Below are positions 26,063-33,079 of a stretch of 64,000 bases of DNA, in pieces. Each line of letters begins with the position of its first letter. Position 1 is the stretch's first letter. The position numbers and the translations under genes are program-made. The notes beneath the pieces were generated by a model. It ran no database searches and was not told where the DNA came from. It saw nothing but the letters and a program-made list of their open reading frames with translations. Source of the stretch: a halophilic archaeon (lineage in GTDB: Archaea; Halobacteriota; Halobacteria; Halobacteriales; Haladaptataceae); contig QNGA01000001.1 in the NCBI GenBank assembly GCA_003298465.1, forward strand, positions 496,001-560,000. Direction: 5' to 3'.

Positions 26063-26982
26063 CGGTGACGTCGGAGCGCGTCGGGACCCGTCGGACGGTC
26101 GCCGACTACGCGGCGCTGGTGCGCGTTCCGAACCTCTTCACCGCGCCGCCCGACGTGCTGGCGGGCGCCGCCCTCGCGACCCTGGCCGGCGGCGCGGTCG
26201 GCGCGACGGACCTCTTCGCCGTCGCCGTCGCCTCGCTGCTCCTCTACGCGGGCGGGACGACGCTGAACGACTACTTCGATGCACCCGTCGACGCCGAGGA
26301 GCGCCCGGAGCGTCCCATCCCCTCGGGGCGCGTCCCGCGGCGAACGGCGCTGGCGCTCGGGGCGGCGTTCCTCGTCGCCGGCGTCCTCCTCGCGCTCGTC
26401 GCGGGCGGTCGTCCGGCGGTCGTGGCCGCCCTCCTCGCGCTCGGCGTCGCGCTGTACGACGGCCCCCTGAAGGGCGGTCTCGCGGGATTCCTCGCGATGG
26501 GATCGATCCGTGGGTTGAACGTCGTCCTCGGCGTCGTCGCCGCTGGACGGCTCCCCGGCGTCCCGCCGTGGCTGCTGGCGGTCCCGCTCGTCGTCGCGGC
26601 CTACGTCGCCGCGTTCACGTCGATGGCGGCGTCGGAGGCGACGGGGACGAGCAGGCGGGCGGTCGCCGTCGCGATGGCGGGGACCGCTCCGGCCGGTCTG
26701 TCGGTTCCGGTCGTCGCACTGGTCGCCGAGGGGACCGGCAGGAGCGTCGTCCTCTCCGTGCTGCTCGCCGGGGGCTTCCTCGCGTGGACCGGTCACGCCC
26801 TGGGGCGGGCGTACGACGACCCCTCGCCCGGCACGGTCGGCCCGGCGGTCGGCACCTGCGTGCTCGCCCTGGTCGTCCTCGACGCGGCGTTCGCCGCCAT
26901 CGCCGGCGTCGCGTGGGCCGTCCTCGCGCTCGCCTTCCTCGCCCCCGCCGTCGGCCTGTCGCGTGCCTTCGACGTGTCCTGA
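26053..26982 (+). CDS. UbiA-like membrane prenyltransferase (EboC-like)
   Basis: The product is 309 aa with about eight transmembrane helices. The UbiA Asp-rich motif is LNDYFDAPVDAEERPERPIP (N72, D73, D76), with SGR at 91-93, which binds prenyl diphosphate through Mg. The second motif region is YDGPLKG (135-141). Family members attach polyprenyl chains to aromatic or polar acceptors in the membrane. The GTG start at 26053 lies inside the end of the preceding gene (10-base overlap), so it is translationally coupled. Length and helix count fit the EboC subgroup. The acceptor is unknown. Confidence 0.88.
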   Translation: MDLTVTSERVGTRRTVADYAALVRVPNLFTAPPDVLAGAALATLAGGAVGATDLFAVAVASLLLYAGGTTLNDYFDAPVDAEERPERPIPSGRVPRRTALALGAAFLVAGVLLALVAGGRPAVVAALLALGVALYDGPLKGGLAGFLAMGSIRGLNVVLGVVAAGRLPGVPPWLLAVPLVVAAYVAAFTSMAASEATGTSRRAVAVAMAGTAPAGLSVPVVALVAEGTGRSVVLSVLLAGGFLAWTGHALGRAYDDPSPGTVGPAVGTCVLALVVLDAAFAAIAGVAWAVLALAFLAPAVGLSRAFDVS

Positions 26983-26990
26983 ACGGCTCG

Positions 26991-27000
26991 AAGATTTTTA
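26991..27000 (+). promoter_or_regulatory. TATA box inside the operon, for the second TIM-barrel gene
   Basis: The sequence agatttttag is centred ~29 bases before GTG 27025. This gives the second TIM-barrel gene its own promoter as well as possible read-through from the UbiA-like gene. Confidence 0.5.
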
Positions 27001-27024
27001 GGGCTGAATTGGATAATTCGAAGC

Positions 27025-27870
27025 GTGAATCTGGCTTTTTCGACGAACGCCTACACCCGTCACTCGCTACCGGAGGCGATAGCGCGCATCGCCGACCACG
27101 GTTACGACGGCGTCGAGTTGCTCGGCGACGAACCGCACGCGTACTTCCCGGAGTTCGACGGCGAGGACGAGCGAGCGACGCTCGACGCGCTGGCGGAGAC
27201 CGGTCTCGCGGTGTCGAACGTCAACGCCAACACCGCGACCGGGTACTACGACGACGCGCCGCCGTCGTCGTTTTTCGACCCGAGCGTCGTCACCGCAGCC
27301 GACGACGAACGCGAGTGGCGCGTCGAGTACACGAAACGCGCCGTCGACCTCGCCGAGGCGACCGGCGCCCCCGCGGTCTGTCTGGCGACCGGGCGCCCGC
27401 TCCCCGGCACCCCGCCCGAGGCGGCCCACGGGTACCTCCGGGAGTCGCTCCACGAGATTCTCGACTACGCCGAACCGCGGGACGTCGAGGTCGGCATCGA
27501 GTTCGAACCGGAACTGCTCGTCGAGTGCACCGACGAGGTGCTCGACCTCATCGACGACGTCGGCCGGGACTCGCTCGGCGTCAACCTGGACGTCGGCCAC
27601 GCGGCGGTGTACGGCGAGGACCTGACCGAGAGCATCCACCGGAGCGCCGGCCACATCACGGGCGTCCACGTCGAGGACATCGTCGGGGGGCGCCGTGGCA
27701 AACACTACCACCGCATTCCGGGCGAGGGGGACCTCGACTTCGCCGCCGTCTTCGACGCCCTGGACGACGTCGGCTACGACGGCTTCGTGACGCTCGAACT
27801 GTACACGTACCCCGACGAACCGGACCGGGCCGCCCGCGAGGCGTACGAGGCGCTGTCGGGATTCGTCTGA
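27025..27870 (+). CDS. Second sugar phosphate isomerase/epimerase-like TIM barrel
   Basis: This 281-aa protein is a paralogue of the product two genes upstream (same start MNLAFSTNAYTRHSLPEAI versus MQFGFSTNAFREYQLEDAV). Shared metal strands are GIEFEPELLVEC, GVNLDVGHAAVYG, GVHVEDIVGG and TLELYTYPDE. Glu and His ligands appear intact, so both copies should be active. It starts at GTG 27025 and has its own TATA-like box. The two paralogues differ enough in loops to suggest different substrates or successive steps. It is the last gene of the ebo-like block. Confidence 0.82.
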   Translation: MNLAFSTNAYTRHSLPEAIARIADHGYDGVELLGDEPHAYFPEFDGEDERATLDALAETGLAVSNVNANTATGYYDDAPPSSFFDPSVVTAADDEREWRVEYTKRAVDLAEATGAPAVCLATGRPLPGTPPEAAHGYLRESLHEILDYAEPRDVEVGIEFEPELLVECTDEVLDLIDDVGRDSLGVNLDVGHAAVYGEDLTESIHRSAGHITGVHVEDIVGGRRGKHYHRIPGEGDLDFAAVFDALDDVGYDGFVTLELYTYPDEPDRAAREAYEALSGFV

Positions 27871-27910
27871 CGTCGCGCCGCACCTGGAAGATTTCCAATA
27901 TTTATCACGC

Positions 27911-27943
27911 AGCCCAAATCCTTATCCAACTCAGAGCCCAAAT
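27911..27943 (+). promoter_or_regulatory. Direct repeats AGCCCAAAT flanking the TATA of the cupredoxin-dehydrogenase gene
   Basis: The 9-mer agcccaaat occurs at 27911-27919 and 27935-27943, 24 bases apart. Between them lies a TATA-like cttatcc (27921-27927), and ATG 27952 follows. Phased repeats around a promoter can be regulator sites. Chance remains possible. Confidence 0.35.
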
Positions 27944-27951
27944 TATGATAT

Positions 27952-29892
27952 ATGGATGATGAATCAGTCGAAGGTAGCGGTAGCTCTCGCTCGCGCCGAC
28001 GGACGCTCCTGAAATCGGTCGGCGTCGGCGGGGTGACCGCTCTCGCCGGATGTAGCTCTCCGACCGGCGACGAGCAGAACCAGGGCGGTTCCACGACGAA
28101 AGAGGACACCGGTACCAAGAGCCAGCCGAAGGAGTTCCACCTCAACGGACTCACTTCCGGCTGGATCGGCCAGCAACCGAAGTCGATAGCGGAGACGGTG
28201 AACCCGACGCTGTCGCTGGAGCCGGGACGGCAGTACGAGATAGTCTGGACGAACAAGGACGGCGCGCCGCACAACGTCGTCATCGAGAACGACGCCGGCG
28301 ACAAACTCGTCGAGTCGAAGATCGTCCAGAAGCAGGGGAAGACCCAGACGGTCACCTTCACCGCGAAGAAGGAGATGACCCAGTACTACTGCGCCGTGCA
28401 TCCGTCCTCGATGCGCGGCGATCTCCAGTTCGGCAAGGGCGGCGGCAAAGAGGAGGAGGAAAAGCGGGCCGTCCCGAAGGGCGAGAGCGTCGGCGTCGAG
28501 TCCATCGCCGACGGCTTCACCTATCCCATCTCGATGAAGTACGCCCAGGAGAACCGCGACCGCCGGTTCATCGTCGACCAGACCGGCCAGATATCCGTTC
28601 ACGGGCCGAACGGACTCCGCGAAGAGCCGTTCCTCAACGTGACGGACCAGATGGTGAACCTCCAGTCGTACTACGACGGGGGCTTCCAGCCCGGCGCGCT
28701 CAAGATGGACGAGCGCGGCCTCCTCGGCCTGGCGTTCCACCCGAACTTCTCCCAGAACCGCAAGTTCTACGTCCACTACAGCGTCCCGCCGAAGAACGCG
28801 AACGTCGACGTCCCGAAGAAGTGGGACCACGCCCAGCGCTTCTCGGAGTTCGAGGCGACGCAGGACTTCAGCACGGCCGACCCCGAGTCCGAGCGCGTCC
28901 TACTGGAGATTCCGCATCCGCAGTTCAACCACAACGCCGGCCCCATCCTCTTCGGCCCCGACGGCTACCTCTACATGACGATGGGCGACGGTGGCGGTGC
29001 GAACGACACCTACCTCGGTCACGTCGACGACTGGTACGACGGCAACGCGGGCGGAAACGGCCAGGACGTCACGGACAACCTGCTCGGGACCATCCTCCGC
29101 ATCGACGTAGACAGTCGGGACGGCGACAAGCCGTACGGCGTTCCGGACGACAACCCGTTCGTCGGCAAGGAGGGTAAAGACGAGATATTCGCCTGGGGCC
29201 TGCGCAACCCCTGGCGGGCGACGTTCAACGACGGGACGCTGTACGTCGCCGACGTCGGCCAGTCGCTGTACGAGGAGGTGAACACCATCGAGAAGGGCGG
29301 CAACTACGGCTGGAACGTCAAGGAGGGGACCGTCTGTTTCAACGCGTCCAAGGCGAGCAAGCCGGCCGGCAACTGCCCGCAGAAGTCGCCGCGGGGCAAC
29401 GAGCTGAAAGACCCCGTTCTCCAGTACCAGCACACGAAAGACGGCACCAGCATCGGCGTCGCCATCGTGGGCGGTTACGTCTACGACAACGACGCCGTCT
29501 CCGGGCTGAAGGGGAAGTACGTCTTCGGCGACTGGACTAGCGACCCGACGTTCCGCGAGCCCGCCGGCCGCCTGTTCGCCGCGCCGGTGCAGGGCGACGA
29601 GAAGATGGGCAAGATGAAAGAGCTCACCGTGCCCGGCCAGGAGGGCGGGACGCTCGGGCGGTACGTCAACGCGTTCGCCCGCGACAGCGACGGCGAACTG
29701 TACGTGCTGACCACCAAGCGCGCGGTGCCCGAGGGCAACACGGGCGAGGTGCTCAAGATCGTCCCCCCGAAGGAGGGGAGCGAAACGACGACGGGCGAGT
29801 CCACCACCACCGGAACCACGACTGGCGACGACACCACTTCCACTACCACCGGGGGGAACACCACCACCGCCGGCGGGAACGCAGAGAACTAA
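27952..29892 (+). CDS. Tat lipoprotein: cupredoxin fused to PQQ-type sugar dehydrogenase propeller
   Basis: The product is 646 aa. A Tat signal (SRRRTLLKSVGVGG) and lipobox (LAGC, Cys34) make it a lipoprotein on the outer membrane face. Residues ~70-160 form a cupredoxin: His107 (APHNVVIEND), Cys147 and His150 (YYCAVHPSSM) and Met154 are the four copper ligands. Residues ~180-600 form a glucose/sorbosone-dehydrogenase beta-propeller (GLLGLAFHPNF; GDGGGANDTY; WGLRNPWRATF). The end is Thr/Gly-rich. A periplasmic oxidase-like enzyme passing electrons through its own copper domain is a reasonable inference. Similar fusions occur in haloarchaea. A TATA-like cttatcc (27921-27927) fits a leaderless mRNA. 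Confidence 0.85.
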   Translation: MDDESVEGSGSSRSRRRTLLKSVGVGGVTALAGCSSPTGDEQNQGGSTTKEDTGTKSQPKEFHLNGLTSGWIGQQPKSIAETVNPTLSLEPGRQYEIVWTNKDGAPHNVVIENDAGDKLVESKIVQKQGKTQTVTFTAKKEMTQYYCAVHPSSMRGDLQFGKGGGKEEEEKRAVPKGESVGVESIADGFTYPISMKYAQENRDRRFIVDQTGQISVHGPNGLREEPFLNVTDQMVNLQSYYDGGFQPGALKMDERGLLGLAFHPNFSQNRKFYVHYSVPPKNANVDVPKKWDHAQRFSEFEATQDFSTADPESERVLLEIPHPQFNHNAGPILFGPDGYLYMTMGDGGGANDTYLGHVDDWYDGNAGGNGQDVTDNLLGTILRIDVDSRDGDKPYGVPDDNPFVGKEGKDEIFAWGLRNPWRATFNDGTLYVADVGQSLYEEVNTIEKGGNYGWNVKEGTVCFNASKASKPAGNCPQKSPRGNELKDPVLQYQHTKDGTSIGVAIVGGYVYDNDAVSGLKGKYVFGDWTSDPTFREPAGRLFAAPVQGDEKMGKMKELTVPGQEGGTLGRYVNAFARDSDGELYVLTTKRAVPEGNTGEVLKIVPPKEGSETTTGESTTTGTTTGDDTTSTTTGGNTTTAGGNAEN

Positions 29893-30095
29893 CTGCTACG
29901 GAAGCGCCGCTCGTCGTCCCGCTGGTCGTCGAGGGAAACTGGGGCGGCGAGGGAGGGGTTCGAGGCAGGAGTCGTCCATGGCAGCGACCCTCGCCATCCG
30001 GACGTATCTTCGCCTCCGGTATATGCTTTCTGTCATGTCGGCGGTCGCGGACCCGGACCGGCAGGTTTTACGCCCCGGCTTTCGTCGGGTGAATC

Positions 30096-31865
30096 GTGAA
30101 CCCCGAGCGGATTTTCGAGGAGTTTCCCGCGCCCTCCTACCGGGGCAACCAGCGCGACGCCCTCGCCGACGTGCGGGACGCGTTCGCGTCCGGCAACGAC
30201 GTGGTGCTGGTGCGAGCGCCGACCGGGAGCGGCAAGTCGCTGCTCGCGCGGGCCATCGCGGGGTGCGCCCGCCGGCCGGACGACGCCGCGCCGAGCGACG
30301 CGACGGGGGCGTACTACACCACGCCGCAGGTCTCCCAGCTGGACGACGTGGCGGCCGACGCCCTGCTCGACGACCTGAAGATAATCCGGGGCAAGCGCAA
30401 CTACTCCTGCATCCTGCCGGGCGAGAAAGACACCCCCGTGGACCGCGCTCCCTGCGCCCGCGAGAAGGGGTACGACTGCTCGGTGAAGCACCGCTGCCCG
30501 TACTTCTCCGACCGCGCCATCGCCAGCAACCGCGAGATAGCGGCGATGACGCTGGCGTACTTCATGCGAACCGCGGGGTCGGAGGTGTTCCGCAAGCGCG
30601 ACGTCGTCGTCGTCGACGAGGCGCACGGCCTCGCGGAGTGGGCGGAGATGTACGCCGCCATCGAACTGAACCCGCGCACCGTCCCCATCTGGGACGACGT
30701 CGACGTGCCCGCGGTCGAGAGCATCGACCGCGCGGTGCGGTACGCCGAGCGCCTCTCGAACGTCTGCGAGCGCGAGAAGGACGACCTGCTCGCGAAGCAG
30801 GAACTCTCCCCCGCGGAGGCCGCCCGGCGGGACCGCCTGCAGGAACTCATCTCGGAACTCGACTGGTTCGTCTCCGACTACCGCGACCCCGACAGCGCGA
30901 CCGAGTGGGTGGTCGACCAGTCCGACGGGACGGGCGGCCCGCTCACCATCAAGCCGATGAACCCCGAGCGCTACCTCGCCCACACCGTCTGGGACCGCGG
31001 GAACCGGTTCGCGCTCCTGTCGGCGACCATCCTGAACAAGGCGGCGTTCTGCCGGCAGGTCGGCCTCGACCCCGACGACGTCGCGCTCGTCGACGTCGGC
31101 CACACGTTCCCCGTCGAGAACCGACCGCTGTACGACGTGACCCAGGGGAAGATGACCTACGAGCACCGCGACGACACCCTGCCGGCCATCGCCCGGACGC
31201 TCGTCCGCATCATGCAGGCCCATCCCGACGAGAAGGGCATCGTCCACGCCCACTCCTACGCCATCCAGGAGCGACTCGCCGACAGCCTCGCCGAGTTCGG
31301 CGTCGGCGACAGGGTGCGCGCACACGACCGGGAGAGCCGCGACGCCGACCTCGAAGCGTGGAAGGCGACCGACGACCCGGACGTGTTCCTCTCGGTGAAG
31401 ATGGAGGAGGCGCTCGACCTGCACGGCGACCTCGCGCGCTGGCAGGTGCTCTGCAAGGCGCCGTTCGCCAACACCGGCGACTCGCGGGTCGCCCACCGCC
31501 TCGAACAGGGCCAGTGGGCGTGGTACTACCGCTCCGCGCTCCGGACCGTCATCCAGGCCTGCGGTCGCGTCGTGCGCTCGCCCGACGACTTCGGCGCGAC
31601 CTACCTCGCCGACTCCAGCCTGCTCCAGCTGTTCGACCGGGCGCGCTCGGACATGCCCGACTGGTTCGCCGACCAGGTCGACCGCACGGAGCGCCCGGAC
31701 CTGCCCGCGTTCGACCCCGCCGACGCGGGCGACGGAGCGAGCGGGTACGCGGGACGGTCGCGGCGAGGGCGGTCCGGCGGCGGCGAGTTGGCGGGGACGG
31801 ACGGCTCCGGCGGCTCGCGGGACCGCGAGAACAGTCCGATGGCGGACGTGTGGGACGTCGAGTAG
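30096..31865 (+). CDS. Fe-S-containing DEAH-box DNA helicase (XPD/DinG-like)
   Basis: This 589-aa SF2 helicase starts at GTG 30096. Walker A is APTGSGKS (41-48). Four cysteines C105, C120, C128 and C134 are spaced as the [4Fe-4S] domain of XPD/DinG helicases. The DEAH box is at 174-177. Motifs III-VI follow (LLSATILNK; QACGRVVRSPDD). The C-terminus is Gly/Arg/Ser-rich. It probably unwinds DNA 5' to 3' in repair. It is shorter than eukaryotic XPD (~720). ggtttta at 30064-30070 is a TATA-like box. It is separated by 203 bases from the preceding gene; this gap shows no gene. Confidence 0.9.
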   Translation: MNPERIFEEFPAPSYRGNQRDALADVRDAFASGNDVVLVRAPTGSGKSLLARAIAGCARRPDDAAPSDATGAYYTTPQVSQLDDVAADALLDDLKIIRGKRNYSCILPGEKDTPVDRAPCAREKGYDCSVKHRCPYFSDRAIASNREIAAMTLAYFMRTAGSEVFRKRDVVVVDEAHGLAEWAEMYAAIELNPRTVPIWDDVDVPAVESIDRAVRYAERLSNVCEREKDDLLAKQELSPAEAARRDRLQELISELDWFVSDYRDPDSATEWVVDQSDGTGGPLTIKPMNPERYLAHTVWDRGNRFALLSATILNKAAFCRQVGLDPDDVALVDVGHTFPVENRPLYDVTQGKMTYEHRDDTLPAIARTLVRIMQAHPDEKGIVHAHSYAIQERLADSLAEFGVGDRVRAHDRESRDADLEAWKATDDPDVFLSVKMEEALDLHGDLARWQVLCKAPFANTGDSRVAHRLEQGQWAWYYRSALRTVIQACGRVVRSPDDFGATYLADSSLLQLFDRARSDMPDWFADQVDRTERPDLPAFDPADAGDGASGYAGRSRRGRSGGGELAGTDGSGGSRDRENSPMADVWDVE

Positions 31866-31955
31866 TCAGAACAGGGTCACGGCGTACGCGAGTCCCGACC
31901 CGACCATCAGTAGGACGAAGAACAGCGAGATGAACTTCTGTCGAACGTTCTCCAT
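31866..31955 (-). CDS. 29-aa membrane peptide
   Basis: A 29-codon frame, MENVRQKFISLFFVLLMVGS plus a further hydrophobic run ending AVTLF, forms one transmembrane helix with a basic N-terminus. A TATA-like gcataactg (31978-31986, minus-strand cagttatgc) lies ~27 bases before its ATG, which supports real, leaderless expression. It sits alone between the convergent helicase end and the MBL hydrolase. Function is unknown. Confidence 0.6.
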   Translation of the reverse strand: MENVRQKFISLFFVLLMVGSGLAYAVTLF

Positions 31956-31977
31956 GTTCGTCCTCGGACGGCGACCG

Positions 31978-31986
31978 GCATAACTG
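31978..31986 (-). promoter_or_regulatory. TATA-like box for the 29-aa membrane peptide
   Basis: On the minus strand this reads cagttatgc, centred ~27 bases before ATG 31955. It is the main non-coding evidence that the short frame is expressed. Confidence 0.45.
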
Positions 31987-32009
31987 TTCGGGTCGCGAGA
32001 GGTTCGGCG

Positions 32010-32684
32010 TCACAGCGTCGCGGCCAGTTCGCGCAGGCGGTCGATGCCGTCGCGGACGAACGGGACGCCGTGGCCCATCGCGGCGACCGCGAACGACGGG
32101 GTGCGCTCCGCGAGCGACCGGACGCTGTCGCGCACCGCGGCGGTGTCGTAGCTCATCAGCCACGTCGAGGCCGCGAGTTCCCCGCCGTCCTCCCGGACGA
32201 GGTCGCCGAGGAACGCCGCGTCGAGGGCTTCGCTGACGTAGACGACGTGGCCCGGCGTGTGCCCCGGGGTGTGGTAGGCGGTGAAGCTCCCGACCGCGTC
32301 GCCGTCCTCGACCGTTCGCACGGGGAGGTCCGACGCGGACAGCAGCGGTCGGGTGACCCGCTGGAGCGCGCCCTTGTGGTTGTGCCAGTCCGGGGGTCGC
32401 TCGCCGGACAGCAGCGGCGCGTCGGCCGCGCCGACGTACACCGGCGCGTCGAGGTCGGCGAGGCGGGCGAGCGCGCCGACGTGGTCGAAGTCGTAGTGGG
32501 TGACCAGCACGCGGTCGACGTCGGCGACGTCGTAGCCCGCGTCGCGGACGCCCGTCGCGATTCTCCCGTAGTCGAACGGCGTGCCGGCGTCGACGAGCGT
32601 CAGCGACCCGTCGTCGTCCGCGAGATAGCAGTTCACGTTCCCGAGGTCGAGCCACCAGCAACCGTCCGCGAGTTCCGTGGCCAT
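32010..32684 (-). CDS. MBL-fold metallohydrolase (glyoxalase II-like)
   Basis: The product is 224 aa. The zinc motif VTHYDFDHVGALA (HxDxDH variant of HxHxDH) is at residues ~62-74. The later ligands are in AYHTPGHTPGHVVYVS and AFLGDLVRED. The overall layout matches small hydroxyacylglutathione-hydrolase-like proteins; the substrate is unknown. Position 2 of the motif is Tyr-Asp, not the usual His-x-His, so one zinc ligand is changed. It may retain a single metal. No partner genes are adjacent. Confidence 0.8.
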   Translation of the reverse strand: MATELADGCWWLDLGNVNCYLADDDGSLTLVDAGTPFDYGRIATGVRDAGYDVADVDRVLVTHYDFDHVGALARLADLDAPVYVGAADAPLLSGERPPDWHNHKGALQRVTRPLLSASDLPVRTVEDGDAVGSFTAYHTPGHTPGHVVYVSEALDAAFLGDLVREDGGELAASTWLMSYDTAAVRDSVRSLAERTPSFAVAAMGHGVPFVRDGIDRLRELAATL

Positions 32685-32814
32685 ACCCGTCTCGTGGACG
32701 GCCAGTCACTTCAGCGTGAGCGGGCGCGAGGGGTCGCCGTCGGCCCAGAGCGCGTCTGACGGACGTCAGCCGTGCCCGGAACGAACAAGTCCCCCGGCGC
32801 GAAAAGGTGGGGAC

Positions 32815-33054
32815 ATGAACGCGACGCGCGTCGGCCTCTGGCTGGTGGTGGTCGGCCTGTTGCTGTTCGTCGGCGCGGCGGCGACGGTCCCCTCGGGGGG
32901 ATGTGCGGCCGTCGAGTCGGTGAGCGACGTGGCGAGCTGCGCGACGGAATCCGGATACGGGCTGGTGTACGGCGGCCTCGGGGTCGCCATCGTCGGGGTG
33001 GTCGTCTGGGCCGCCGGGACGACGCTGACGCTCGTGCGGAGCATCACGACGTAG
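32815..33054 (+). CDS. Two-helix small membrane protein
   Basis: This 79-aa protein has two transmembrane helices: VGLWLVVVGLLLFVGAAATV and YGLVYGGLGVAIVGVVVWAA. They are separated by a short loop with two Cys residues (GGCAAVESVSDVASC) that could form a disulfide outside. The function is unknown. ATG 32815 lies 130 bases after the divergent MBL gene start, and a purine-rich ggtgg element (32806-32810) precedes the ATG. Confidence 0.7.
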   Translation: MNATRVGLWLVVVGLLLFVGAAATVPSGGCAAVESVSDVASCATESGYGLVYGGLGVAIVGVVVWAAGTTLTLVRSITT

Positions 33055-33079
33055 CTCCCCGGTCTCGACGCGTTCCCGG

